A stretch of 64,000 nt of DNA, from NCBI GenBank assembly GCA_003586115.2, contig QVOM02000073.1, forward strand, positions 32,976,468-33,040,467. The letters are read 5' to 3'. The position numbers and the translations under genes are program-made. This document shows, piece after piece, positions 12,760 through 25,265 of this stretch (its first letter is position 1; each line of letters begins with the position of its first letter). The notes under the pieces are model-generated. The model was not told the origin of the DNA and did not search any database. It saw only the letters and a program-made list of their open reading frames with translations. This stretch comes from Salvator merianae. Its lineage: Eukaryota; Chordata; Lepidosauria; Squamata; Teiidae.

Positions 12760-12985
12760 GGGCTTGTTCGCACTTTGTGCTAGCAAGTGTCAGGGATGTT
12801 TCTGCACTTTGTGGATGCCCAAGTGACCAGGAGTGGGCTATAGCTGCTCCCAATCACTCCTATCTGCCAGTAAAGCATGTTCTCACTTTGAATGTGCAGC
12901 GGCTGTGTGGCACTGGTGGTTGCCATGGCAGCAGTCGAATGTTTCCTGGCTGTCGCCATGTTAGCAGTCCCAGACCACAAACTGC
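12760..12985. mobile_element. Partial MITE related to the 8.9 kb element
   Basis: It begins GGGCTTGTTCGCACTTTG, matching the common end. Inside, GGTTGCCATGGCAGCAG is the reverse of the GCTGCCATGGCAAC block of 8892-9470. The second end was not found and an L2-like fragment follows. Confidence 0.55.
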
Positions 12986-12989
12986 AGTT

Positions 12990-13415
12990 TAGCTCATCCT
13001 TAATTAACTTATAAGGCTTCAGTAGCAAGGGCTCCAAACATCTAAAAGAACACCTTCTCCCATATTGATTGGCCTGTGCTTTATGATCTGCTAGGGAAGT
13101 CTTCTTGACAGTGCCACCACCTTCAGAAATTGAAGGGGTGGGATGCATGAGAGAGCCTTCTCTGTGATAGTCCTCAGTTTGTGGAACAGTCTCCCCTCTT
13201 AGGTGTGTCAGGTATCTTCACTGTATACATGGTGAAGACACACTTCTCTACCATTGAGCAGTTTATTCTCCCTCCAGGCATAGTCATTCAAATCCTATTT
13301 TATCCTTATTTTAGTCTGTTTAAATTGTCTTTGTCCTGTTTTTCTTTGCTGTAATCTGTCTGGAAACGCTGTTGCACAGGGCAGAATATAAAAGTAAGCA
13401 AGAAAAGGAACAAAC
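12990..13415 (+). mobile_element. L2-like LINE 3' fragment
   Basis: Read with frameshifts, it gives the terminal LINE segment: CACCTTCTCCCATATTGATTGG, then GCCACCACCTTCAGAAATTG, then CAGTTTGTGGAACAGTCTCC, then a 3' UTR ending GGGCAGAATATAAAAG. The same ordered blocks occur on the minus strand at 37520-37780. Confidence 0.7.
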
Positions 13416-15683
13416 AAATAGTATATTCTTGCAGGTAAGTGAAGATTAGAGTGGAGGATGACAGATGTTTCTGTAGCTTTCACTGCTGTATAGCTCAGTA
13501 TCAGACTATGTCTAAAGTCAACTAAAAGGGCAAGTGGAGGTTGCCTTGTGGATGGGTTTGGCAAATGTCTATGCTGTATTGGTGACCAGTCCCTGCCCCA
13601 AGATTCGGGAGGGGGGGGTACCTTGGCCAAAGAGCAGGACATCCTGCTGAAAAAGTTCTTCTTTTTCTGAAAAAGGTATCTGAAAAAGTTATCTGCAAGT
13701 CAGAGTTTGATTATTTCTCTGGGGTGGACTCTGGAGTGGCCTTTCCCAGCAACTGGAGTGAAACTGAAGCCAGAATTCCAGCCTGACCAGAGTTTTGGAT
13801 GAGATTCTGGGTCCTGCAATTGGAGTCCTGACTGCAGTTTCATTCTCATAGCTGGGAAAGACCACACCAGAACCAGAACCATCTGGCTGGCTTTGTATGC
13901 TTGCCAGTGGTGAGCTGTCCCATCAGGAGTTTGTGTGGAGGTAGCTTCTGCCTCTTGTACTTTTTCAATTAACATTGGTAGTTGAGAGTACAGCAAAATA
14001 AATCTATGATTTGGAAATATGCTTGCATTCCAATGAGATGGGTGCAGAATAAATAAAGATTTTTGATGCATAAAAACTTTCAGCAGCATATAAAGTTCTT
14101 GATGATCAAACACTGGTTTGTTGGAAGAGGTCTTTAAGAAATAAGAAACTGTGAGGTTGCTAGAAGATATTTAGGCTTTAGAAAAGGGGTAGCTGAGAGA
14201 TAATGCATAAAGTTGGTGCTGGGCATGGACAACAAGGATATAGTCATAAGTTGTCCACTTATAATGCTACTTCCCTCTTCATTATCATTCAGTTTTTTTT
14301 AAACTAGAGGTTATGAGTCACACTCTGAGTGAGATGTTTCATATGATGGATGGAGTATGTGATTCAGATGAATTAGGCAGTTGGGTGATGGTCAGGAATG
14401 ATTATCAAACTGGAACTGAGGATGAAAACCTAAACTCTTAATTCTGATTTCCTGAATTCTACATAGAATAATACTCTTAAAATGAATTTTTATATGGAAC
14501 TTCTAAATTACAAGGGTCTTCACTGTGCTTACAGATGGGAACAAGCTGCCAATGTCATCTGTCAGGATCACCTGACAGAAGTTCCACAAAGTGTAGTACC
14601 TCCTAAAGAGGCAACATTTTCATAAACCCATATAGTCCACTTATCTCTTGGGAAATATGCATAGACATAAGCAAAATAATATCTAGGTGTTTTCCTACCC
14701 TCTGCCTGGCATGTATGATTAATACTAGAAATAATAAAGCTGCTAGAACTGTTTGCTTATCTCCCATCAAAATCATCTTAAAACTGAATATATCATGGCA
14801 TAAGAGAAGGGAAATTTACGTTCACCAAACATTGCACAGATAGACCGGTTAGCAGGATGATTTGGGGGGAAAAAAATCAATGTGTTATTCTTCACAATGT
14901 CAAAAATACTGCTAAAACATTTGGCGACTTTATTATTGACAATATGCTTTACTATTTTCCCCCTCCCTGATTTTCCAGATTGATTTTGGAGGTGTGACAC
15001 AGTAGTTAGAAGTTTTCTTTCCCACTTCAAGTATTGCTTCTATAAATATCTGTTAACTGAAGCAACTTTAATTATGGCCATGCCTCCCCCTCCATTGTCA
15101 GGCAGAGACATTTTCAGCAACATAGAGCCTGACACTCACCTGAGGGTGAGGTGAAGGGTAGCACGTGGACAACAATCACCTTGTCCTCCAGTTTTCCAGC
15201 TGTCCTTAATGCCCCCTGGCATCTTCCGGTCATGTGATATCCCTGACACTGATGTGAATAGATTTAGGAGAATCTTATACAAGTTTCTGGAAAGTCTGAA
15301 GTGCTATTTGGAAACTAGCCTTGAATTTATCATGTTTTGAATGTTGTTTGTCAGTACAGATCTATTAAGACTGATAGTATGAAATGCAATACTACTTAAG
15401 TCTTAGGTCCTGAAAATGTATTTCATTTGATTTATGCTTTCTTCTTTGTGGGCCATGATAACTGCAGTCTTCTTTTACATTGCCTGCTAATTAGCTTGAT
15501 GATAATAGTAAAATACACCCTGAGGATATTTACTATAGAGCTTGGAACAAAACATTATTCTAAAGGAGAAGGAGAAACAACAGAATGCATGTTTTCTCTC
15601 CTTTTTGGGGGGACCAGATCTGCTTTGTCAGTGCCCATGTATCATGTAAATCTAAATGTAATTGTTTGGCTAGTTTGAGGACC
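13416..15683. other. Unannotated AT-rich non-coding DNA
   Basis: The minus frames at 13295-13642 (115 residues) and 13700-14113 (137 residues) show no family motif; the first overlaps the LINE end. No RNA gene or complete repeat was recognised. Confidence 0.45.
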
Positions 15684-15800
15684 GTTTATTTATTATTTAT
15701 TTAAAACATTTATATACTGTTTCTCATTTTAAAAATCTCCAAGCAGTTTTCAAGAGAGTTGAAAAACAAGGGTAAAACCACATACACAGAAAAAATAACA
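15684..15800 (-). mobile_element. L2-like LINE 3' tail
   Basis: The reverse complement reads GCTTGGAGATTTTTAAAATG, then CAGTATATAAATGTTTTAAA, then an AAATAAATAATAAATAAA tail. This matches the 3' end at 3230-3297. Only the terminal bases are preserved. Confidence 0.65.
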
Positions 15801-16117
15801 TTTTAAAACACATAATGTGTTTTAGATACAATATTTAAAACAAAAGTTCTTACTGTATATATGGAGTGAACAGGGTTTCGGAAAGCCAGTTGTTTAACCC
15901 AAGTACCTTTTGGTTAAGTATGCCTTCTTATTACTAGTATTTTTTTTTAAAAAAATTATTTAATAAGTAACATACTGGAAGTAACCTATAGACTTCCTAG
16001 TCAGGTGAATATGTAGATTATTACAGATACAGCTATTGTTTTCCTTACTTTTTGTGATTTGAAATTAATGTGTTAAATTTATGGTGATGTTATTACAATA
16101 GTGCTAAATTTATAATA

Positions 16118-16564
16118 GGGCCTTTCTGCTCTTGCAGATATTCCTCACCAGCAAGAGTACTAAGGGCCTCCCTTCCACATATTAGTGTGGAATACGGGGG
16201 GTCTCGCCCACTGCCAGTACCCTCTGTCTGCACAGGACAGAGCATAATCTAGATCAAGAGGTCCTTGATTTGGATTAACAGTAGTCCTTGACATTATGGA
16301 CTACTGGTGTACCAGCCTGGTTCAGTTTGGATCATGGAGGCATGCAGAAGACACGCCTCCATTTTCTGGACTATTAGGGAATCAATTTCAGTGGAGCTCT
16401 TGGGGGCAGCCCTGAAGCTCATGTGAGTTTCAGGGCCAGTGCAGGGACTGGTCTGAACCAGTGTTTCCACGCAGATAAAGCTGTTCCAGACCATACCTTG
16501 CCATGGCCCAAACCAGTCCAGACCCACTGGTTCAGATCACATTCAGGTAAATGCAGAAAGACCC
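16118..16564. mobile_element. MITE, GGGCC-TTTCTGC ends, 447 bp
   Basis: The left end is GGGCCTTTCTGCTCTTGC and the right end, reversed, GGGTCTTTCTGCATTTACC. The interior block GTACCCTCTGTCTGCACAGG is shared with the element at 28240-28772. A 77-residue frame over it is not a gene. Confidence 0.75.
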
Positions 16565-18387
16565 ATTGTCTTTAAGAGGAAATTCAATTACATTTTTCAC
16601 ATTTGGTTTTAAGTTGAAATGCAGTCTTGGAAAATTAAATAACAGAATTACATCTGAGATTTACTTTCATTTTAGCAGGTATCTATCATATCTATTACAA
16701 TATTTGATGCAAAGATTTGCTTTATTTTGACATGAATAACTTTCCAAAAAATATTGAAGGAACTTACAGTCAGATATAGCTCACCACAGCATGTCTTCAT
16801 GCCATAGAAGGATGTAACTATTTTGTGTTCTCAGCTTTCTGTGGTATGAATGCAAGCAGATATGGAATGGATTTGTAACTTGGAGCTGTTAAAAGTGTAA
16901 TATAATAAGCATCCATTATGATTCTTACAGATACAGGCACTTCAGATAGTGCAAATGAAAACCTATTTTCCTTAAAATGTTTTTGATGTAGAAATATTTT
17001 GGGCTGTTGTCCTAACTCTCAGATCAAGTGGCTAGGTGTAGCTGAGACTGAGGCAACATGGTTGCTGCCACATGGGAGATGAACATCTAGAGCATCAAGG
17101 ACACCTATGAGCACAATGTATGTGCACATTAGTGCATCATAATGGATAAAGAATTGGTTAGAGAAAGGTTAGAGCTCATCTCTGCATTTCCCTGTAAAAG
17201 CTGACTCATGGCTCTGGGCCAGTCATTGCTTCTTGGGCTCTCCTGTGTCACAGAAAGAAAATTATCTGCTGCGACGAGCTGTTTGAAAAGCAAGATTGCA
17301 GAATACACTGCAAGCAAGCAGCCCGTGCAGCTTTTAACCTGTGCAAGCAACACAAGTTATTCTCATTTACTTGGTGATAGCACTGGTAAGTGTAAATGCT
17401 AATTGTAACTTTGGGTATGCAGACTGGATCAGGGACTTCAGAGGAAGCGATAGACTTGGCAGTTCTGTGAAGGCTGAGGTCAGCAAGGGAGCACTACCAC
17501 TGCTGCCAAGTTAGAACTGCAGCGTAAGCACCAGTTTTCACTTGTTACAGCTGTATGGCCTAAGATTATTTTACAGATTAGTTTAATATTCAGGTGTTTT
17601 TGTTTCTCATCTGATGAGAGGCAGTAGAGGATGACTGTGGTAGCGGTGTATGCTCTTGCTCTCTATAGTCAAGAACTCTGATCTTTCAAGGTTCAAGATC
17701 ATAGAGAAAACCCACAAGACATCAGAACCTCTGCTCCAGATACTTATCTCCAATTTGTAAAGGGCTGAAACTAAACAACAACAGGAGACAGAGCTAGAAA
17801 GCTTGTCCTTGCTCTTCCTCATATAATTCTAATCCTGCATATCATGAACATCCAGCGTGAGTCCTTATAGATATTGCCAAACTGCAGCGTCCATCATTCC
17901 TTTTCACTGGTCATGTTGATGGGCTGCTGGGAGCTACAATTCATTAACATCTGGAGAACTGCATGTTGTGTGTCCCCAGTGTACAGAATCAGAATGCCTG
18001 AATTATGCTAATATTTAACGTGCTAATTTGCAGTGATCTGGATAGAAGAACAAGAATTTTTCTGAGTCTTTCCCAGCATACCCAGATTTTAGGTTTAACT
18101 ATATGAAAAAGCAATCCTCTTGTGAGCTTTGATAGCAGAACTAAAAATAGAACAGCAGAAAAAAACAGTGCAGCAATTTGAGGTTACTTAGCAATAGGAA
18201 GTGCAGCTGTCTGAATCAATGCATTCTTCTTGGGGGTGGGGGTGCAGAATTCCACCATTGTCAAAATTCTATCAGAAAAAATGTCACCTTCATTATTCTA
18301 ACTATGGAGACTAATGATTTTGTAGAAGGTTTATTAGGCATTTTGCTGAATGACAAATGGCACTGTTTCAATGGACCCAATATCTAA
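16565..18387. other. Unannotated non-coding DNA
   Basis: AT-rich with short scattered frames only. I recognise no gene, RNA or repeat. Confidence 0.45.
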
Positions 18388-18611
18388 AGCTGTGATCGCA
18401 CACAGCAAAAAAACAAAAAAAACACCCAAAAAACATCTCTGAGGCGGCTTAGTGTTGGAATTGTTCACACACCAGTCTCCCCCTTCCACTTTTCACAAGC
18501 ATTCTGTGCTAGAAAATATGGATTAGAGAACGATTGGGAACACAAGGGTCACGCACTACTGTCTCTGAGCTGCCTCCGAACTGCCCCTTTTGGTATTTTT
18601 GAACACAGCCT
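18388..18611. mobile_element. Short DNA transposon, AGGCTGTG ends
   Basis: The ends are inverted: AGCTGTGATCGCACACAG on the left and AAGGCTGTGTTCAAAAATAC reversed from the right. The interior CGCACTACTGTCTCTGAG recurs in the element at 34161-34391. No clear target duplication was seen. Confidence 0.6.
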
Positions 18612-19560
18612 TAAGTCAGCATATTTGTTTTATTTTGTAGACTACATTTTTTGAATGACATGATGTAGATCTTGTAGGAGGTATAAAAAATATTCTATTT
18701 CCATTTTTTCCTTTCATCTCTTTTAGCCATTTAGGTTTTTTTTTATTTTTTATACCAATGTATATTTTTATTAACTGGTTGATGTTATGATTATTGGCCA
18801 GTCTGACCTCTGCTGTTATGTGCATTTTGGCTGCATTTTTTTTTTTTTTTTTATCAAGTTGCTCGATTAAGCTGAGGACGCTCTAACTATGCATATAATT
18901 ATTGCATTAAAATATGCATGGCTATCTCAAATGCTGATTCTTAAGTTTAAATTTAATGGTTGTAGTTTTTAGCACCCTTCTTATTAACATGATTTAGCAG
19001 ATACCCAGTTTTGTGAAAAACTTTCTTGCATGACCCCTCCACCCCACCCCACCCTCTGTGACATGATGTAGTCCTTGTGTTGGGTATAAAGTAGAACAAA
19101 ACCAGAAATCTTTGTAAACTCATTTTATCAAGCATTATACACACAAAAAAATTATGGTTTCAGTGAGTCTATCTAGAGGCACCAAAAGTAACCATTTCCA
19201 TAGCCATAGAATTACGTTCTACAGAAAGTGGGCCTTTTTATGTTTTTATATGCGGCAACTACATAAGGACATTTTTGTGGCTTATAGCCAGCCTCTTTAC
19301 ACAAAGTTCACATTAAAATTTGCCTTTCTGACCAGGACTCATTGTATATCTTGCACAGCCTGCTTATTTTTCAAACAGATCTTTTGTGGTCAAAGTGCAT
19401 ATTTTACCTATTAGTCTGACTTGCTTTTTAGAAAAAAGACATTGATCTTGGATTATCTGTGCTTGTGGGGGATGTTCCTAAGTAGGGGAAGAAAACTTCT
19501 CACCCTTTTTAAAATGGTCAGAGTGCCTTTCCTACAACAGTAGATCCAGACAGGGAGGCA
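18612..19560. other. Unannotated AT-rich DNA with a poly-T tract
   Basis: A run of 15 or more T lies at about 18837-18852. Two similar segments near 18650-18690 and 19060-19100 (ACATGATGTAG, GGTATAAA) suggest an old duplication or two related repeat relics. No coding content is recognised. Confidence 0.4.
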
Positions 19561-19611
19561 AGAACCTAATAGCAACATGTTCAATCTGTGCTAGGAGGGA
19601 AGACAGCAGCT

Positions 19612-19632
19612 GTAGCAGCAGCAGCAGCAGCC
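19612..19632. repeat. (AGC)n trinucleotide repeat
   Basis: About six AGC/GCA units precede the G-rich tract. A 174-residue minus frame across this region is built largely from these repeats. Confidence 0.8.
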
Positions 19633-19699
19633 TCCTTTGTTGCTGCATGTTTCAGCTCTGAGGAGCGAAAGTGACAGCAACAGTGTGCACTTCGGCTCT

Positions 19700-19790
19700 G
19701 GGAAGGGGAAGGGGAAGGGGAAAGGGAAGGGGAAAGGGAAGGGAAGGGAAGGGCAGGCAAGGCAAGGCAAGGCAAGGCAAGGCAAGGCAG
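19700..19790. repeat. Polypurine tract: (GGGGAA)n then (GGCAA)n
   Basis: Four or more runs of three to four G separated by AA or AAA lie at 19700-19755, followed by seven GGCAA units to about 19789. The plus strand meets the pattern for an intramolecular G-quadruplex. The frames through it give repetitive Gly-Lys or Pro-Phe-Pro peptides and are not genes. Confidence 0.95.
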
Positions 19791-20190
19791 TGATGCTGCC
19801 CCACTGCACTACCAGCCTCTCCACACACTTCATGTTCAAGAAGGAAAGATGATGATGGCACCCATGCACTTCAGCTCCAGGCAGACAAGGCAGCAGTGTT
19901 GGCAGCATCTCCATTAGCTTCACTTCATTCTTCAGCAGTGGAGAGGGAAAGTGGCACCAACAGTGCCAGCTGCCATGTGCTTCTGATACAGGGAGGGAAA
20001 GCAGCTGAAGTGTCATACATCCACCATCATGGTACACTTTAGCCATGGGGAGGAAAGGGGGAACTGATGCCATGAGCATCAGCTTCAAGGAGGAAGGCAG
20101 TGGTGGTGACCCCATCTTGCCACCATTGCCACAGGCTTCAGCCAGGGAGGGAAGTTAGAAGCAAGACCTGAACCAGCTGCTTCCCCCCCC

Positions 20191-20509
20191 CCCGAAATAT
20201 TTATGATCAAAGTGGTGGGAAACGTTTTTGGGTGCCCCAACAGTGATGATTCAGGCTAGACTGAAATGGATAAAACTTAATTTCTTTCGGACTTCTGTTT
20301 TTGTGTATGTATGTGTGTGAGAGAGAAGGAAAGAGAGTATTTCTAGCTTCTTGAACTTCCATTGTGGGGGCTAGTTATGCAATCAACTGCCTTCCCCAAT
20401 ACGTGAAGCATGAAGGAGGGAGGGAAACAATGCTCCCTTGTATCTTGCCAGATTGTCTTCTTTTCAAAATAAAAAAAACTCTTATTTTCTTTCGCAGAGG
20501 AATGTATGA

Positions 20510-20541
<32 letters not shown>

Positions 20542-22766
20542 TATTATTTTTCACTGATTTACTTTCTGACTGAGTTGCTACTTTCTTCCTGTCTGCCAGT
20601 TATGCTGTCTTCCAATTCTACATTTTACCAGCTGCTACTAACTTGGAGAGGAGATGTAGCAGCTACCAATGCAGTTTAAATTGTGGGACTTTTCTTACTT
20701 AATAGGAGGGTCAATAGATAGGTAAAATATTAAAAGCTCAAAAAATTAGCAGCAAAGCAGCTTGCCCTTAATCTTGTGAAGAAAACAACCCCCTCCTCTG
20801 TCTCAGTTGCCTTTTTTTTGTCTCCTCAGGGGAAGAGGAGAAAGGATAGAAAAGCTCTGTTTCCAAGCCCTCCTTCCACTATGGCAGTAGCCTAAGGGCA
20901 CCTGCCTGTAAATATCAGTTTCTTCCTGATGGGGATCTGGAAAAAGGCAGAACACCCCCAAACCAAGCAATTGCATTTAGGCAACACTTCAGAAAAAGGA
21001 AGTTAGCAAATTATTAATACTGTATTTAGTGGGGCTAGAAGGGAGAAATAACTTCTACTCCCTGACTTCCAGGAGTCAACTCATTGCTGTAAAACCAAAA
21101 ACAACCAAACAAAAAAGTAATGTAGGCATGAAGTGAATTCCTAAAAAAAGCCAAAACAAAAATCAAAACAAAAACTATCTGGAGATCAACTCACAGAACT
21201 ACGAATCAACTTGCTATACACGGAGGGACTGAGAGTCGTGGTGAGGATGGTTTGGCTACCTAAGCTGGTCTCAGTAAGCAAGAAACCATCCGTGTGATTA
21301 GAATACTGTGCATTTAGCGTATGCTAAACACAACAATGAAATGGACTAGGTCTTGATTTCCCTGACTGTTGGTGTAGGCGTGCTATATGTTTATTACTGT
21401 TTCAAGCTTTCTTTTTTTTTCATGTAGGAGTGAAGTGTGGTCACACTTAGATACAAAACAGAAATGTGCCTTAGCTTTGAGAAATTTGGAGAATACTGTT
21501 TAGGTGTTTCTTTTTAACCTTGAGGTAATTAAAAACTTACTTTTAATCTTCAGGGGGAAAAATGAGTATCTCCTTTAGTGTTTGCATTTTCTTTTATGTT
21601 TACCTAGCTAATGTCATTTGAACCCATCTCACTATAAAATACACAAAAACACAATTTCTTAATTAAAAATATGCTAAGCCAACTTTGCAGCTTCCTTCAG
21701 ATCTTACATTTAGCATTTTTTAACAATTCATACTTGCTGCCCTTCTGAAGCTGAGATAATGAGATGGCAAATTCTCCCTTATGTTTATAGTAAGCATAAT
21801 CGCAAGTCTTAAGGGTATATTCTTTCCTCTCTCATTAATGTGATTCAAGAGAAAACTATACTCCATTTTTGTTTCTATGGAAACATTGACCCTTGTAATT
21901 TCAAAGTGGTATATAGAGAATTTAACTCGATGAATCATGTTAACGTCAATCGAAGTTAAATAATGCAACGTGATTTTTTGTGAGCTTGCTTCCTGTTAAG
22001 TAACCTAGAGCACAATCCTATGCAAAATTACTCAGGCACACTTTATTCAGTGTTACTTACTACAGGGTAAATGTGTAAGGGATTACAGTCCACAAATGCA
22101 TGGTCATAGAATTAAAATATTCTCTTTCTTTTTAAATAGTGTATGGATATTGGTCCACCTAACTCTGTATTGTTTGCTCTGTACGTCAATCTCTTTTCAG
22201 GATTTTGAAGTACCTCTCCTAGATCTCCTGTTTGGGGGTGTTTTGTGGCATTTTTGAAATACTAATGTTTGAAACTGGAGCCACCACTGAAAGCATATTG
22301 GGTGCTCTGCTTCCATGCATTATCAGCTTGCCATGCCATATGTGGCAAACATATTTTGCTATCTGATAGAGAAAAAAGTTTTAACTAGTCTACATATGCA
22401 GAAACTAATCACACAGGAAGTTGAATCTGTCTTCAGTGGTGCTGGACTACAGCATTCACTGCATTGGACCTAAAGCTAGGTAGGTAATTCAGGAGCTCAA
22501 GGGATATGATATAGAATAAACAATTGTGTTTTAGCTCCGGAAGATTGAGTGGTGGTGGAATACTGCTTCAAAGTATGCTGCTTAGGGTTTACCTCTGCTT
22601 CCTGTGATAGCTATCTCAGTTTGCCTGTTTTTATTGAATATGAAATCTACTTACTGTATAAACAGGGATTAGTATACTGATTAGTATACTAATCTATTCT
22701 TCATCCTTCAACTCATGGAAGGTGACTCAAGTGGTGAGCTTCCTGCACTTGTTACAGTCGAACTAA
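20191..22766. other. Unannotated AT-rich DNA with a (TG)n(AG)n repeat
   Basis: A dinucleotide repeat of TG changing to AG lies at about 20509-20540. The rest holds only short frames with no recognisable family. Confidence 0.5.
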
Positions 22767-23241
22767 GATCCTTTCTGCGCATGCCCTTCATCAGGAATGC
22801 TCCGTCTGCTTTTGATAGAGTGTAATCCCAATCAGGAGGCTCCTGATCAAGAATACTGGCAGTCATGTTTAATCACGACTACTGGGCAAACCAGCAGGCC
22901 TCAATCCTGAACAAGGAGGTGTGCCATGCAGAGGCTTGCCTCCATGTTCAAGACTACAGAAGAGTGATTTTGACAGCATGCCAAAGAGCATCCCCAAATG
23001 CTGCCCCCAGAGTCTCCCAAGGATAGGAACTGATGTTCCTAGGCCTCAGAGGCCTCCATGTCTGGCTTCAAAGGGTTCACATGCTTTGAGGCTGTGGCAT
23101 CACAGCGTGGGATGGTCTGGATCAGTATCATCATGTGGATGGTGCTGATCCTGTCCACGTTGTTCCATGGTTGGGATCAGTGGGTCAGGCTATTCTGGAC
23201 CTACTGATTCTGGCTAAAGACAGGTTAGTGCAGAAAGGGCC
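22767..23241. mobile_element. MITE, GATCC-TTTCTGCGC / GGCCC-TTTCTGCAC ends
   Basis: The left end is GATCCTTTCTGCGCATGC and the right end, reversed, GGCCCTTTCTGCACTAACC. The interior AATCAGGAGGCTCCTGATC and CAGCAGGCCT-type blocks are shared with 28240-28772. The 75-residue frame at 22921-23148 lies within it and is not a gene. Confidence 0.7.
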
Positions 23242-24346
23242 TTACACTCTAAAAAGGAAGGATTTTATATTATATCCCTGGCTAATTTTGGTATGCGAAT
23301 TGATTTACACACTAAATAGATTATGTACAGATTGTGTGTGTTAATGAGAAGGGAAGGGGCACAGAATTCTCCATATTACTTACTGTGAGCCCTGAAGAGT
23401 CTAAAATTTATTTTTTAGCTGCAATCCATATAAGGCAATTATGTCTTATGTGAAAACTTCTTCAGTATACAGTATTTTATTGTTTCCTTAGACCTTTTTA
23501 CACTATACATAATAAGCAACTTGATTAAAAGTTAAGCCACACATTCAGGTAGCCAGATCATTGCCTTTAAGTACATCCCAGCTTGATTCCCATTTTGGAA
23601 CATTTTCTTCCAAAGCAAATAAGAAGCAATGATCTGTATTTTACTTACTGCTTACAGCTAAGGAAACTAAGATAGTACTTTTATCTCTTACAGGTTAGTT
23701 ACCAAGGAGCTGCTATCACTGTATCATATACTATGAAAACTCTGACAGTAGTAATATCAACATATAATTTAAGAGTCACTTAAATGATGTGAAGTTGTCT
23801 CTATAGCTTAATAAAACAAATGCACAAATGTAACGTACAAATGGTTTGGAGAAAGTAGGAAGGAAATCTCAGATACGAAGGAACTATGCTAATAAAAGTC
23901 AATCTGTGTTTTAGAATATTTTCAAAGAAATAAAGTGAGCTCAGAAGAAAGTCTGGCTAACTTTCAGTAAGAAATTATACAAAATTCATAATGTGTCAGG
24001 ACCACTGGGAATCTCACTTTTTTAGCACAATACTAAAAAGCTTTAATACATAAATAAAGCCTGTAGCTTTCTCCTCCCCATCCTCCACCATTCTAGCATA
24101 GTCACCAAGAGCAGGGGGGATTTACTGAGTAGATATAGACCGTATTTGTGCAGATAGGGATGAATACTTGAAGCGCAATACTCTGCTCCCTGTGCAATAA
24201 GAATAACATTGTGCAAGTAGTGCTGTTCTTAACATGCTGCTGTGCTGAGGCAATTCTTCTATCTCCCAATCTTTATGGAGAATTTTTACTTAAAATTATT
24301 TTGTAACTTATTTCTCTCATAGTGCAATCCAGAGTTGTATCGGTAG
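23242..24346. other. Unannotated AT-rich non-coding DNA
   Basis: No gene or repeat family recognised. Short ORFs only. Confidence 0.45.
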
Positions 24347-25265
24347 TAGAGAGATGAACAAACTATTTCTAATAGAACTGAAGTTCAGTTAGAACTACCC
24401 TGGTTCAAATGTTTCAGTTTAGAACCAAACACCCAGTGGTTTCATTAAGTGGTCTGATTTCAGAACTGAACTGGGGGTTGATTCTAAGTTGTTCTAACAA
24501 TGGTTTGATTAGATTTGGCTTTCCTGATCCTGTCCGCAGTGTTCCCTCATCATGTCCATGGCGTCCTTACCTTTTCATGCCCCATCTTCCAAGCAACCTG
24601 GACTGGCTGCTGCCAGTAGCTATGTGGATCTTCAGCAGTCTTATTGGTCTTTTTTGTCCTATTAGGCATTCAGGAATAAAGGCCTAGTAAGACACAAAAG
24701 TTGACCATTGTTGACTGCAATTGGCCAAGTTTGACCATATTACTCTGACCACATGAGTACATATGGCTAATCATGGTCATGCCCTGCTTGCCCTGCTGAG
24801 ATGAGTACAGTCTGCCAGTTCAGAAGGCCTAGTAGGCTTCAAAAGGAGGCCAAGAATTGTGGCTTCTGGCAGATGCCCAGTCTTGTCTCCTGGAAGAGGG
24901 TAGCGGGGCTGCAGATGTGATGTGGGGAGAATGTGGATGGGATCAGGGTAGGTCACATGTGCCAGGAAAGAGTAGCAGGAGACTCAGAATGCAATGGGGT
25001 AAGAGTGGGACATGAGCAGGGTAGGCTGGGAACATGATGGGGTAGGCTACAATGTGATCAGTGTTCGCTGGGAACATGATGGTGTGGGCCACAACACAAA
25101 TACAATGGGCTGTGACATGATCTGGGTAGGCTGTGGTAGGCTGGGAATGCAATGGGTGGTTCATGAACTGGTTTGTGAACTCCCAGACCCATTCATAGAA
25201 CTGGGTCTGGCGATTTGAGGTGTGGTTCAAACCAGATCACCCAGAATAACTTCGTGCACATCCTA
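24347..25265. mobile_element. Probable hAT-type non-autonomous element with internal minisatellite
   Basis: The left end TAGAGAGATGAACAAAC and the right end, reversed, TAGGATGTGCACGAAG resemble the ends of the hAT element at 59117-59388. Both ends adjoin GGTTCAAA- or GTTCAGTT-type sequence. An internal region (about 24945-25160) repeats GTAGGCTGGGAA and CATGATGG blocks. No convincing 8-bp target duplication was seen, so the boundaries are tentative. Confidence 0.5.

Noticed and set aside
19591..20115. 174-residue minus-strand open frame
   Set aside because: Largely a translation of GGGGAA, GGCAA and AGC repeats (Pro/Phe/Leu and Cys runs), with no domain.
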